The translations under genes were made by a program, and so were the position numbers. Positions 25,773 through 34,917 of a stretch of DNA of 64,000 nucleotides are shown here, one piece after another. The notes beneath the pieces are model-generated. The model was not told where the DNA came from, ran no database searches, and worked only from the letters and a program-made list of their open reading frames with translations. Source of the stretch: an uncultured Verrucomicrobiales bacterium (GTDB lineage: Bacteria; Verrucomicrobiota; Verrucomicrobiia; Verrucomicrobiales; Akkermansiaceae). Numbering within the stretch: the stretch's first letter is position 1; each line of letters starts with the position of its first letter. The DNA is taken from NCBI GenBank assembly GCA_937928735.1, contig CALFVF010000001.1:186001-250000 (forward strand). Direction: 5' to 3'.

Positions 25773-26175
25773 CTGACTTCCATGCACCCCAGAGCACTAC
25801 TCCCTGCACCACTATGAGTAGAATATTAGTCGATTTCACCAAATAGTTATTTGAGTTGGTATTATTTTCTTTTTTACCACTGAGACCCCTAGCTGTCTTA
25901 GCTGTCTTAGCTATCTTCATTCCCCCTCTCCGTAGACGCTCCTTTGTCAGCTATTTAATTATAAATTGTTGATTTTATTCAAAATTTTAATAACTTCATC
26001 GCGGCAATCTATTTGCACACTTTCAGAAAAATACATCTATTCATGTTTGTGTTTTTATGTTCCGATATTCTTATCAAATATAAGAAATACAGCTCCATAA
26101 ATCCTTACGAAAAACCACAACCTTCCTATCTAAAAAACTGTGAACGCTAAGTTAAACCAACGAACAGCAAGAAAT
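25773..26175. other. AT-rich gap between thiS and DUF1800 gene
   Basis: About 400 bp, mostly AT-rich, particularly 25860-26110. It contains one solo copy of the 25-bp palindrome (25837-25861). I see no credible gene, RNA or terminator in it. The promoter of the downstream secreted protein probably lies here. Confidence 0.6.
25837..25861 (+). repeat. Solo 25-bp palindrome, degenerate copy
   Basis: Begins CACCAAATAG instead of TACCAGATAG and ends TTTGAGTTGGTA. It is followed by TTA, while the left flank is TTT, so the duplication has one mismatch. Confidence 0.6.
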
Positions 26176-29100
26176 ATGATCCAATTTTGCTTCAAAAACC
26201 TCCTAAGTCCATTATCTCGCAAAGTCCATGTGAGGAATGCTTCGATAATTATACTTGCAAGCTTACCGTCTGCACTTGGCGCACAAAGTGTGAGCTTCAG
26301 CACCGCTGAAGGGTATTCGTCAGGAAATCTTGGAACGCATCCAGACTGGCTAACAAGAAATGGCGTGAATATGAACGCGGCACAAGGCCGTGCCGTACTC
26401 ACTAGTGGTGGATTCGCCGAAGCTATCTTTGGCAACCCACAACCAGTTATCACCAACGATATTTACACAACGCAGATTGAATTCACTTTCATAGCGGGCA
26501 ACCAAAACTCTGTCAACAACACTCCATTTCGTGATGTCTTAAATGCCTCTTTTTATGGATTTAATGACACTGCAGGCAGCAGACTCAAGTTAAGTATTAA
26601 TCGCAATACCAATGCCTACACAATATCTTTGCAGGACGAGCCTCTGCTAAACCAGAGTGAACTGGATTTTACAGATACAGGATCGGTCAGTAGTAATGCA
26701 GTGCTACCCAGTGCACTAGGCATTAATCGCAACTCTGATTTGCAGTCCGATTTGCTACGTCTCAGAATGACTGCAATTCGAGGCGCTACAGAGAACGATT
26801 GGGAAGTGACAGGAGAACTATTCAACAATCTAAATTCTGGAGGAACTCTCATTGCTTCTGTGAATTTATCGGGAGTGACTTTCCCCACTAGTAACAACCT
26901 CAGAGCTGGGTTTGGCTCCGCTCAAAGTGATAGCAATGCAGGCTTTTCCAATCGATTTATTGAGTCTTTTTCCTTCGAGCGTGAAAACCGCTCTCCTGTA
27001 CCAACACCGACTTCGAGCGGAGTGGTTTTAGGCTCTCTAGATGTGAATCGAAATGGAATCGCTGATTTGGCAGAACTAACTTCTCCTCAAATAGCCCAGC
27101 TACCAACCACGGAAGACTCCGATGGAGATGGCGTCTCCAACATTACAGAAGCGAGCAGTGGCACAGACCCTTTTGATGCCAATTCCTATCTTCGTAGCCG
27201 TAATTTCTCCAGAGCGACCTTGGCTAGTGGTGACACTGTGGACTTTACTTTTACAAGTACCCCAGGGGTGAGATACCGCATTGAGCACTCAAACTCACTA
27301 GAAGCTAGTGACTGGACAAGGCTCAGGTCAGTTAATGCAAATGGAACAGAGACAACAGTCACTATTCCCCTAACTGGCCTCGATCTCGAGCGCTGCTTCT
27401 TTAGAGCAAGCGTGGCTCGTGCACTAGATTCTGATTCCGATGGTCTCGAAGACAACATTGAGCTCTATCTCGGCTTTGATCCTAACAATGCCAACAGCGT
27501 AAATAGTGCCGCAGCAGGAGGTGATTTTGCCCAGTTCACAAGACTCTTTAATGGAGCAAGCGCAAATGGTGGTGAATTTAATGGCAGCTCAGCGGGAGTG
27601 CCCTCTGCTGAACAAACCAGCCGATTCCTAACTCAGGCAGCTTTTGGCCCTAGTGAAGATCTCATTGATTCCATAAGAGCACTCGGCGACAATGCCTTTA
27701 GTACATGGATAGATGATCAAGTGAATACTCCCGCTACTTTAATGGAGCCTTACAGAAGACTTCTTGAGAACCGAGGGGAGGCTGATGCGCGTGGATTAAG
27801 TTCATTTGTTAATCCCAACGTGCGCTACTATGGCACTAGATTTGGCGACGTTGAGACTAGAAACGCAGAAACAGCCTGGATGAGACAAGCATTGTTTGCC
27901 CCAGATAAGCTGCGCCAACGAGTTGCTTGGGTCTTAGCTCAGATACTCGTAGCAAGTAGTGAGAATACTCGCCACGGATCTGCCCAAATGAGGTATTATG
28001 ACTTACTTATTGAACACGCTCTGGGTAATTATGAAGATCTACTCTATGAAGTATCCGTAAATCCTCTCATGGGTAGATATTTATCCAGTCTGGGTAATCG
28101 CCGTGCAGACCCTTCAGAAGGTCGCTTCCCTGATGAAAACTATGCCCGAGAAATCATGCAGCTCTTCTCCATTGGCTTATGGGAGCTCAATCTCGACGGA
28201 ACTATGATTTTAGATTCCAGCGGCAATCCAATCCCGACATACTCGAATGAAGATATTGTTCAAGTCGCTCGAGTGTTCACCGGCCTAGATTTTTCAAGAG
28301 GAGGAGACTTCCCCCTAAGACTAGCTGCCCACCCCATGCAGATGAGGGAAGATCGTCACGACCAAGGAGGCGCGGTGAGCGTCAGTGTCTACGGCTCTGG
28401 TGAAAAAGAATTCTTACAGAGCTTCCGCTACACTCCAGATCCTTTACCCGTATTTGGACGCAGTAGCCGCTCTGGATTAGACGACATCAGAGATACAGTG
28501 AGCATACTCTTTAATCATCCTAATTGTGCTCCATTCATCTCAAGAAACATGATTCAACACCTCGTGACTTCTAACCCTACTCCAGCTTATGTGAGACGTG
28601 TGGCTGAAGTATTTGAAAACGACGGCACAGGCACAAGAGGGAATCTTGCAGCAGTTACAAAAGCCATTCTTCTAGATGAAGAGGCCAGATCGTTAAGCTT
28701 CCAGCTGGCGAATACACCAGGGCGCCTAAAGGCTCCGATGCTAAGATTAACCTCATTGGCCACTGCCTTTGAAGCTGGGGTAGATAATCCCTCATTGCAT
28801 GATCTCGATGGAGTGCAGTTCTATCAGCACCCTGATCCTAATGATCGAGCATTTGAGTCCTTCTTAGAATATCCATTTAATCACCCCTCAGTGTTCAACT
28901 TTTATGAGCCAGGTTATGCTCACCCAGGCACGATTCGTAGTTCAGGCCTGCTAAGCCCAGAGTTTCAGATCTTAAACTCGCTCACAGCAGTAAACATGCC
29001 CAATCAATTCTACGGATTCATTGATGATCGATTCCACACTCGTACCAATGCCGGCACACCAAGGTTTGCTATAAATACTGATGATTACATCAGTGATGCA

Positions 29101-29289
29101 CGAGATAACCCAGAACGACTTGTAGACAGATTAAACTTACTACTCTGCCACGGCAGACTGTCAGCAAGAACCAGAACTATCATTCTAGACAGTCTTCAGA
29201 GACTCAGCTCTAGTACCAATAACCGTAGAAAAGTAGAACACGCGATCTATCTTATGATGACATCGCCAGATGGTGCACTGCTTCGATAA
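26176..29289 (+). CDS. DUF1800 domain secreted protein with thrombospondin type 3-like repeats
   Basis: 1037 residues from ATG 26176 (MIQFCF). A GTG at 26140 is an alternative start. A signal peptide core lies near IIILASLPSALGAQ. The first ~300 residues are an all-beta, Ser/Asn-rich region. Two calcium-type Asp-rich segments follow: DSDGDGVSNITEASSG near 314 and DSDSDGLEDNIELYLGFDP near 418. From about 480 the DUF1800 domain runs to the end (SRFLTQAAFGPSEDLIDSI; WVLAQILVASSENTRHGSAQ; DENYAREIMQLFSIGLWELN; NRRKVEHAIYLMMTSPDGAL). Function of DUF1800 is unknown. It is followed by a DUF1501 gene 31 bp later, the usual pairing. Confidence 0.9.
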   Translation: MIQFCFKNLLSPLSRKVHVRNASIIILASLPSALGAQSVSFSTAEGYSSGNLGTHPDWLTRNGVNMNAAQGRAVLTSGGFAEAIFGNPQPVITNDIYTTQIEFTFIAGNQNSVNNTPFRDVLNASFYGFNDTAGSRLKLSINRNTNAYTISLQDEPLLNQSELDFTDTGSVSSNAVLPSALGINRNSDLQSDLLRLRMTAIRGATENDWEVTGELFNNLNSGGTLIASVNLSGVTFPTSNNLRAGFGSAQSDSNAGFSNRFIESFSFERENRSPVPTPTSSGVVLGSLDVNRNGIADLAELTSPQIAQLPTTEDSDGDGVSNITEASSGTDPFDANSYLRSRNFSRATLASGDTVDFTFTSTPGVRYRIEHSNSLEASDWTRLRSVNANGTETTVTIPLTGLDLERCFFRASVARALDSDSDGLEDNIELYLGFDPNNANSVNSAAAGGDFAQFTRLFNGASANGGEFNGSSAGVPSAEQTSRFLTQAAFGPSEDLIDSIRALGDNAFSTWIDDQVNTPATLMEPYRRLLENRGEADARGLSSFVNPNVRYYGTRFGDVETRNAETAWMRQALFAPDKLRQRVAWVLAQILVASSENTRHGSAQMRYYDLLIEHALGNYEDLLYEVSVNPLMGRYLSSLGNRRADPSEGRFPDENYAREIMQLFSIGLWELNLDGTMILDSSGNPIPTYSNEDIVQVARVFTGLDFSRGGDFPLRLAAHPMQMREDRHDQGGAVSVSVYGSGEKEFLQSFRYTPDPLPVFGRSSRSGLDDIRDTVSILFNHPNCAPFISRNMIQHLVTSNPTPAYVRRVAEVFENDGTGTRGNLAAVTKAILLDEEARSLSFQLANTPGRLKAPMLRLTSLATAFEAGVDNPSLHDLDGVQFYQHPDPNDRAFESFLEYPFNHPSVFNFYEPGYAHPGTIRSSGLLSPEFQILNSLTAVNMPNQFYGFIDDRFHTRTNAGTPRFAINTDDYISDARDNPERLVDRLNLLLCHGRLSARTRTIILDSLQRLSSSTNNRRKVEHAIYLMMTSPDGALLR

Positions 29290-29320
29290 AAAACAATTTC
29301 ACGTTAACCAGAAATATTCA

Positions 29321-30778
29321 ATGAAACGTCGTAATTTTTTAACCAAAGGTAGCCTAGCCGCCATTGGATCCTCGAGTCTAGCTAACACTATACTTAACCT
29401 CAAACTAATGACGAATGCCGTGGCCGCTCCAGTGGAGAGCGAGTACCGCGCACTAGTCTGTGTCTTTCTTGCTGGAGGTTCTGATTCTTACAACATGTTA
29501 GTGCCAACCACTGGTAGCGCTACCAGTGGGGAGTACGCAAACTACGCGAACATGCGCTCAGGGCTCGCACTACCATTCCCTGGCACAGGGGGAACTGACG
29601 AGCTCTTACCTCTCTCGATACGTCGCTCTGGGGGTAGATCTTACGGTTTGCACGGTGCTATGCCAGGCTTAGCGAGTCGAATCAACGAAGGAAATGCGAC
29701 AATGGTCGCTAACGTTGGAACACTAGCAGCTCAAGTAACAGCTCAGCAAGTGCGAAACGGTAGCGCTGCTGCTGCGGGTCTCTTGCCACGAGCACTATTC
29801 TCGCACAATGACCAACAAGTCACATGGCAAACTGGTTTAACTCGGACCGGTTCGCCAACTGGTTGGGGAGGGCGCCTTGCTGACCGTCTACTTTCAAGAA
29901 ACATCTCCAACGAAGTTTCAATGAACATCTCCCTAGCTGGGAACCGAACCCTTTTAGTCGGGGATAGTACAATTTCATACACCATCGGAGAGAATGGAGC
30001 AGAAACGCTTACAGGCATTAACTCGAATAATATTTTTGATCGAGAACGTGTCGCTGCTGCACGCTCTATTGTTGAAGGGTCTAGCGAACATTTGCTATTG
30101 CAATCATTTGCAGAAGAGAAACAACTAGCTTTTGACAGCTCAGAGGCCTTCTCAGAAGCCTTTAATCGAGTAAGAGTCAATGCCAACTTTGGAGGTGACC
30201 GCTTTGGGCGGGAACTAAGAGCTGTAGCGAGGACAATTGGTTCAAGCAGAGACCTAGGCCTCAGACGCCAGATCTTTTTTGTCGAGCTAGGTGGCTTCGA
30301 CCATCACGCAGAGCTTGCAGGAAGCTTACGCGGGCGTTTAGGAATTCTGGATGACGGTCTCGCTGGTTTCTGGGAGGCACTTGGTGAAGTTCAAGCACAA
30401 GACAATGTTGTGACTTTTACTTGTTCTGATTTTGGACGAACATTACGCTCTAATGGAGGAGGTACAGATCACGCATGGGGAGGTAATGCCATTGTTATGG
30501 GCGGCCCTGTCCGTCAGAGACTTAGAAATGATGGCGTGAATAGTGGATCTAGAATTTATGGATCATACCCCGATGAGAGTGAATTAAGAGTGGGTACTGG
30601 CCTTGATACTGGTGATAACGGCAGAATGCTACCTACCACATCTACAGATGAGTACTTTGCAGAACTATCACTATGGCTTGGCCTTAGTCGTAATGAATTA
30701 GTCGATGTACTACCTAATATTGGTACTTTCTACTCGCCGACATCCACTGGGACTCCATTAGGCATGCTACCTACCTAG
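29321..30778 (+). CDS. DUF1501 family protein with Tat-like signal
   Basis: 485 residues from ATG 29321, which gives MKRRNFLTKGSLAAIGSSS, a twin-arginine-type leader. An earlier in-frame start would overlap the upstream gene and lose this leader. The family start ALVCVFLAGGSDSYNMLVPT and the C-terminal NVVTFTCSDFGRTLRSNGGG and TDHAWGGNAIVMGG blocks are those of DUF1501, a sulfatase-like fold group. It forms an operon with the preceding DUF1800 gene and ends at a good terminator. The pair is common in Verrucomicrobia and Planctomycetes. Its role is unknown. Confidence 0.9.
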   Translation: MKRRNFLTKGSLAAIGSSSLANTILNLKLMTNAVAAPVESEYRALVCVFLAGGSDSYNMLVPTTGSATSGEYANYANMRSGLALPFPGTGGTDELLPLSIRRSGGRSYGLHGAMPGLASRINEGNATMVANVGTLAAQVTAQQVRNGSAAAAGLLPRALFSHNDQQVTWQTGLTRTGSPTGWGGRLADRLLSRNISNEVSMNISLAGNRTLLVGDSTISYTIGENGAETLTGINSNNIFDRERVAAARSIVEGSSEHLLLQSFAEEKQLAFDSSEAFSEAFNRVRVNANFGGDRFGRELRAVARTIGSSRDLGLRRQIFFVELGGFDHHAELAGSLRGRLGILDDGLAGFWEALGEVQAQDNVVTFTCSDFGRTLRSNGGGTDHAWGGNAIVMGGPVRQRLRNDGVNSGSRIYGSYPDESELRVGTGLDTGDNGRMLPTTSTDEYFAELSLWLGLSRNELVDVLPNIGTFYSPTSTGTPLGMLPT

Positions 30779-30801
30779 TTAGCTCAAAAAACGTCTTTAC
30801 C

Positions 30802-30843
30802 AAGGGTGCCTTCCGAATCATCAGTCCGGAGGTACCCTTTTTT
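30802..30843 (+). terminator. Intrinsic terminator after DUF1800-DUF1501 operon
   Basis: AAGGGTGCC and GGTACCCTT form the outer stem with inner CCTTCCG/CCGGAGG pairing, followed by a six-T run. It starts 24 bp after the stop. Confidence 0.85.
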
Positions 30844-30847
30844 GTTA

Positions 30848-30872
30848 TACCAGTTAATTTTTTGAGTTGGTA
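30848..30872 (+). repeat. Solo 25-bp palindrome with TTA flanks
   Basis: Starts TACCAGTTA, has a T-run, ends GAGTTGGTA. TTA is present directly on both sides (30845-30847 and 30873-30875). It matches the right end of the long element at 38285 (38416-38440) with three mismatches. Confidence 0.85.
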
Positions 30873-30901
30873 TTACCAGGCCATCTAGGGTTTCCGTATA
30901 G

Positions 30902-31844
30902 ATTAGGGCTTCCTTAAAAACAGCTCATCCTGCCTGAAATCTAGCCTTTTGTGAGATTATGGATGCATAAGGTGCGCGGGTTTGGTAAAAACCCTCTCAA
31001 TAACCTTGCACCTACATGATCAGAAATCATCCTAATCAGACTGAATTCATTGACTTTATTCACCCTTTTGGAGGGCGCCTCCCCACGTCTAACAGATGGG
31101 TCAAACTTAGTCACTTGATTCCATGGGATAGCGTGGAGAGAAATTACACCAAGAGCTTTAAGAAAACAAAAACAGGAGCTCCCGCACTCTCTGGAAGAAT
31201 TGCCTTTGGTGCTCTCATCATCAAGGAGAGGCTACGTTGCACCGATGAAGAAACTCTCGCTCAAATTCAAGAAAATCCATTTCTCCAATACTTCTTAGGA
31301 CTTTACCAGTACAAGGAAGAACCCCTTTTTGATCCCTCCATGATGGTGCATTTCAGAAAACGATTTGGACAAAAAGCACTAGATGAAATCAACTCTAGCA
31401 TCATTGATGACGCCCTAAGCCATCAGAGTGCCCCGAACAAAAAAGACGATAATCAAGAGCCTCCTCAACCACCTAGTCACGGAGAAACCCCCTTGGACGT
31501 CCTAAGAAAGAAACGGAATCGAACAAGGAAGAGCTTAAGAGGAAGAAAAAACAAAGACAACAAGACGAGAAAGATCGCATACCAGTAGAGGGAAAATTTG
31601 AAAACCTCAACTGAGGAGGAAACCCAGAGCGCATCATGGCAAAACGCAGTCACACAGCGGAAAGTGTCATTCATATCGCAATAATCGTGCTCAATCTGAA
31701 CAAATACCTCCGCGAGGCACTTTGTTACCTACTGCAAGCTTACCGAAATTACCGAAATGCACTCAAACCAGCCAATTATAACCATTTCATCCATCAGATT
31801 ATTGGCCAGGCAGCATGATGGCATAGTTTTCAGGAAGCCCTAAT
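30902..31844 (+). mobile_element. Internally deleted insertion sequence remnant (DUF772-type)
   Basis: 943 bp. Ends are inverted: left ATTAGGGCTTCCTTAAAA, right (reverse complement) ATTAGGGCTTCCTGAAAA, one mismatch over 18 bp. The transposase inside keeps its N-terminal and C-terminal parts but has lost the catalytic middle. It cannot transpose alone but retains both ends, so it could be mobilised by a full-length relative. Confidence 0.85.
31016..31818 (+). pseudogene. Broken DUF772-type DDE transposase
   Basis: The first 160 or so codons match the DUF772 N-terminal domain (GRIAFGALIIKERLRCTDEE; NPFLQYFLGLYQYKEEPLFD; SMMVHFRKRFGQ) and the linker PPQPPSHGETPLD. Near 31500 the sequence jumps to what in the family is the region just before the C-terminal helix: another frame reads DEKDRIPVEGKFENLN, a stop, then GGNPERIMAKRSHTAESVI. 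The middle with the catalytic aspartates is missing, there is a frameshift at the junction, and a TGA interrupts the C-terminal part. The gene is therefore dead. Confidence 0.85.
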
Positions 31845-31877
31845 TCCAGACACCCTGCTCTCCCTTAGCCTCTGCCT

Positions 31878-32516
31878 ATGACACCCACTCAATTAGACAA
31901 TCTCAAGCAGCGCTGGACACGCTTTAGCCAGCGTGCACTTCTACCCTGCCATGAGAGGCTCTGGAGTGCCATAGAGAGTCTCCACACCGAGGCTAGTCGT
32001 CACTACCACACCCTTGAGCATGTCGCAGACTGTTTAGCCCGGCTGGATGCTTGGCCTCAGACACGAGCGAATCGCCAGCTCATTGAAATAGCGATCTGGT
32101 TTCATGACATCATCTATGATCCACGCCGCGCTGACAATGAAGAGTCTAGTGCCGCGCTCCTCACTTCTCTCATCCGTGGTCACCACCTCGCCACAGATGC
32201 TAAGGCTCTGATCCTCTGCACGCGCCACAAGGAGACCAAAGGCATGGAAGCTGAGACCATTCTCTGTGATATCGATATCGGTATCCTCGGGGCCGATGCT
32301 CCTACCTATGATCAATATGCTCAAGGCATTCGTCGTGAGTACCACTTTGTCTCAGAGGAAGAATACTGTGAAGGTCGATCCAGAGTTCTTGAGAATTTTC
32401 TACGCCGAGACTCGATGTACCAGACTGCACATTACAGAGCGCTCTACGAGGAGACTTCCAGAGAGAATCTCCAGAGAGAGCTCCAGCAGCTCCAGGGCTC
32501 ACTCGCCAAGCTCTAG
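31878..32516 (+). CDS. HD-domain phosphohydrolase-like protein
   Basis: 212 residues. The HD-superfamily pattern is visible: HYHTLEHVADC near 40 and the IAIWFHDIIYDPRR block near 74-87, which supply histidine and HD metal ligands, with an IDIGILGADAPTYDQYAQGI block near 136-155. It resembles predicted metal-dependent HD hydrolases sometimes labelled NMDA-receptor-subunit-like by error. The substrate is unknown and it is probably cytoplasmic. It lies just after the dead IS and 94 bp before a LysR gene. Confidence 0.8.
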   Translation: MTPTQLDNLKQRWTRFSQRALLPCHERLWSAIESLHTEASRHYHTLEHVADCLARLDAWPQTRANRQLIEIAIWFHDIIYDPRRADNEESSAALLTSLIRGHHLATDAKALILCTRHKETKGMEAETILCDIDIGILGADAPTYDQYAQGIRREYHFVSEEEYCEGRSRVLENFLRRDSMYQTAHYRALYEETSRENLQRELQQLQGSLAKL

Positions 32517-32610
32517 AGTGATCACAGAAGCAATCTCCTCCTCGATATTAGATTCCTAAGTTTAGTTGGCACAAAACTTGCTTACCGTATGATGGGAACT
32601 CTTTGCTTTT

Positions 32611-33564
32611 ATGATCACCTTACCAGACATCCGTCAAATCCGTATTTTTATCGCCTTGGAGGAAACACGCTCTTTCACGGGAGCGGCCCAAGAAGTGCAC
32701 GTCACCCAATCTGCGGTCAGTCACTCCATTAAATCTCTAGAGCGTTTGCTAGACTGCTCGCTCATTGAGAGAATGGGGAAAAAAATCGCCCTCACTCCTC
32801 AGGGAGAGGTCTTCCTCCACCATGCGAAGCGCTGTATGAGTGAGTTAGAGAGCAGTGTGCTCAAGCTAGAGACTCTCAAACGCTGGGGCTACTCGATGAT
32901 TCGCCTAGGAGCCAGTGATGCTGTCTGCCAGTATTTCCTGCCTGCTTCTCTGAAGGCCTTCTCCAATCTTCATGAAAAATGTGAACTCGTCCTCACCCCC
33001 GCAGACACGCCTGAGCAGCTCGAAGGGCTGCGAAAAGGCGAGCTCGACCTCGCAGTGGGTATCTATTCTAGTATGAATGAGGTGGAACACCGCTTCATCC
33101 CACTCTGTGATGACGAGCTCGTACTAGTCGCCCACCCTGATCACCCAGCGGTGCAGCAAGGCAGCCAACTTGACCTCAGCAATACCCGCCTACTACTCTA
33201 CAGTGAAAAAAGTGCCACCACGAGGCTACTTCACGACCACCTCTCTCAGCGAGGCATCGTTCCCAGGCACTCTCTGAATCTAGGAAACCTCAATGCCATC
33301 ATTGAGATGACACGTCTCCAGCTCGGCGTCGGAGTGGCTCCCGCGTGGTTTTTAGATGCCTTTGAGCCGAATTCAAATCTCGTGACTATCCCTATCTCAA
33401 ACCCAGCGCCTAAGCGAACTTGGGGCGTGTATATGAACAAAGGAAAAACCCTCTCACTGCCAGAAGAAACTCTCGTCACAGTACTTAAAGAACAGATCAA
33501 TGCCGTCTGCTGTCCACAGGAAAGGCCCGAAAATGTATCACCTATTCAACAGGCCCTTTCTTGA
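32611..33564 (+). CDS. LysR-family transcriptional regulator
   Basis: 317 residues, typical for LysR. The N-terminal winged helix is RQIRIFIALEETRSFTGAAQ followed by HVTQSAVSHSIKSLERLL. The co-inducer domain spans about 95-300 (IRLGASDAVCQYFLPASLKA; LDLAVGIYSSMNE; LQLGVGVAPAWFL). The target is unknown: the usual divergent partner is absent, since upstream on the same strand is the HD gene. Confidence 0.95.
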   Translation: MITLPDIRQIRIFIALEETRSFTGAAQEVHVTQSAVSHSIKSLERLLDCSLIERMGKKIALTPQGEVFLHHAKRCMSELESSVLKLETLKRWGYSMIRLGASDAVCQYFLPASLKAFSNLHEKCELVLTPADTPEQLEGLRKGELDLAVGIYSSMNEVEHRFIPLCDDELVLVAHPDHPAVQQGSQLDLSNTRLLLYSEKSATTRLLHDHLSQRGIVPRHSLNLGNLNAIIEMTRLQLGVGVAPAWFLDAFEPNSNLVTIPISNPAPKRTWGVYMNKGKTLSLPEETLVTVLKEQINAVCCPQERPENVSPIQQALS

Positions 33565-33647
33565 ATAGACTTTCTTAAATAGACCTTCTTGAATAAACCT
33601 TCTTAAATAGACCTCCTCAACAGCACATCGAAAACTGACCACTGAGC

Positions 33648-34097
33648 TCACTCCAACTCTAGGCAAAAGAAATCCTTCATCACAGAGCGAAAGACGTCTC
33701 GTTTAAACTCTGGAGCCCACTCGAGCTCGAACTGAAAGGGGTAAATCCAGGAGTACGCCTGAAATTCTTGATTTTTCTGGGCTAAATCAGGCTCTGGAGC
33801 GTGCTGATCGAGTCTGAGTAGAAAGTACGTTTGCTCCTGCCCATCGTACTTTTTTTTCTCTGGAGTAGGGTACAAATAGCGATATCCAGAGCACTTCTCC
33901 ACAATCGAGTAATGCTCTGGCCTATAACCCACTTCCTCCCAGACTTCCCGCTCCATCGCCACTCGAAGGCTCTCTCCCTTATCCACTCCTCCTTGGGGGA
34001 ACTGCCACGCCCCATCCTGCCCACTGCGTTCACAGACCAGTAACTTCCCTTTGGCATTCACAATCAATGCCGCTACATTTTGTCGATAATGTTTCAC
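33648..34097 (-). CDS. NUDIX hydrolase, RNA pyrophosphohydrolase-like
   Basis: 149 residues if started at GTG 34097, which gives MKHYRQNVAALIVN, aligning with the YRPNV start of E. coli RppH. The frame stays open upstream to 34256, but that stretch crosses the solo 25-bp palindrome at 34174 and is unlike the family, so I take it as non-coding. The NUDIX box is GGVDKGESLRVAMEREVWEE plus VGY, complete. The block SGQDGAWQFPQGGVDKG and the C-terminal EFKRDVFRSVMKDF match RppH. It would remove 5' pyrophosphate from RNA, or hydrolyse dinucleotide polyphosphates. It is divergent from the secreted protein gene at 34268. Confidence 0.85.
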   Translation of the reverse strand: MKHYRQNVAALIVNAKGKLLVCERSGQDGAWQFPQGGVDKGESLRVAMEREVWEEVGYRPEHYSIVEKCSGYRYLYPTPEKKKYDGQEQTYFLLRLDQHAPEPDLAQKNQEFQAYSWIYPFQFELEWAPEFKRDVFRSVMKDFFCLELE

Positions 34098-34173
34098 TAA
34101 ATAGAAATAGAACCAGCCATTCTCCTTCAGGTCAATATCCTGAGTGAGAGATTTGTGATCTCTCCCAGGGTTA

Positions 34174-34198
34174 TACCAACTCAAAAAACTAACTGGTA
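34174..34198 (-). repeat. Solo 25-bp palindrome with TTA flanks (inverted)
   Basis: Read on the minus strand it starts TACCAGTTAG and ends GAGTTGGTA, one mismatch from the copy at 30848. TTA flanks both sides on the plus strand (34171-34173 and 34199-34201). It lies in the divergent promoter region of the NUDIX gene. Confidence 0.85.
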
Positions 34199-34267
34199 TT
34201 AGAGGAAATTTCGCAGTAACCATACTCCATTGACACCGTAGTGAAGCTTCACACACACTACACTACC

Positions 34268-34816
34268 ATGATGCATCGTCACTCACATTCTCCTCTCACC
34301 AAAGTAAAGCTCTTCACCTTGCTAGGTAGCCTACTGATCCCTTTCACCCTAACCTCAGAAATTCAGGCACAAGACAACCAACCTACTGCGAAACCCGTCT
34401 TGTGGAAAGCCACTCTCCCAGGCGGGAACTACATGGTCTCTCTGAGCACTATCACCTCTGTGAGTTATCACCAATATATCATCGAGAGTACACTTGTGGT
34501 GGATGAAGTCACTATAGACACCACTGGAAACTCACTGGTGAGATTCTACAGTATCAGCCCGATTAGTGATATTATCGAGAGCGATACCAATACATTGACC
34601 CCTAATCTATTCAACCAAAGTGAAGGCCCTCTCGATAAAGCCGATGATACCACAGGTATCAATCTCAATGACATGGTAGTGAAGCAGCACCCTCTGACCA
34701 CTCACGCAAAAACAGTGGAATTCCGCCTCAAGAATAAAGCCACCGTGGAGTCTATCTATAAATCCATCTCTCAGTCATGGGAGGGAGGCCGCCGAGGGAA
34801 CTTCACTGCCAACTAA
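34268..34816 (+). CDS. Hypothetical secreted protein
   Basis: 182 residues from ATG 34268 (MMHRHSHSPLTKVKLFTLLG), followed by a hydrophobic segment LLIPFTLTSEIQAQ that reads as a signal peptide. The mature part is Ser/Thr-rich with beta-strand-like alternation (STITSVSYHQYIIESTLVVD). I do not recognise a family. Charge and lack of membrane spans suggest a periplasmic or outer protein. The KamA gene follows 100 bp downstream on the same strand but need not be linked. Confidence 0.6.
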   Translation: MMHRHSHSPLTKVKLFTLLGSLLIPFTLTSEIQAQDNQPTAKPVLWKATLPGGNYMVSLSTITSVSYHQYIIESTLVVDEVTIDTTGNSLVRFYSISPISDIIESDTNTLTPNLFNQSEGPLDKADDTTGINLNDMVVKQHPLTTHAKTVEFRLKNKATVESIYKSISQSWEGGRRGNFTAN

Positions 34817-34917
34817 GAACTCACCCTCTCCCTCCATTCTCACACAGTAATTTGTCCCCACACATATCGTAAAGCCACTTTGACAAAGAGAAGTCGTTGC
34901 TTATAGTCCCCGCACTG

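Noticed and set aside
26140-26175. GTG start for the DUF1800 gene
   Set aside because: ATG at 26176 gives a more typical leader. The GTG adds 12 residues with no support.
34098-34256. Extended N-terminus of the NUDIX gene
   Set aside because: It covers the palindrome and has no family similarity. A GTG at 34097 fits the RppH start.
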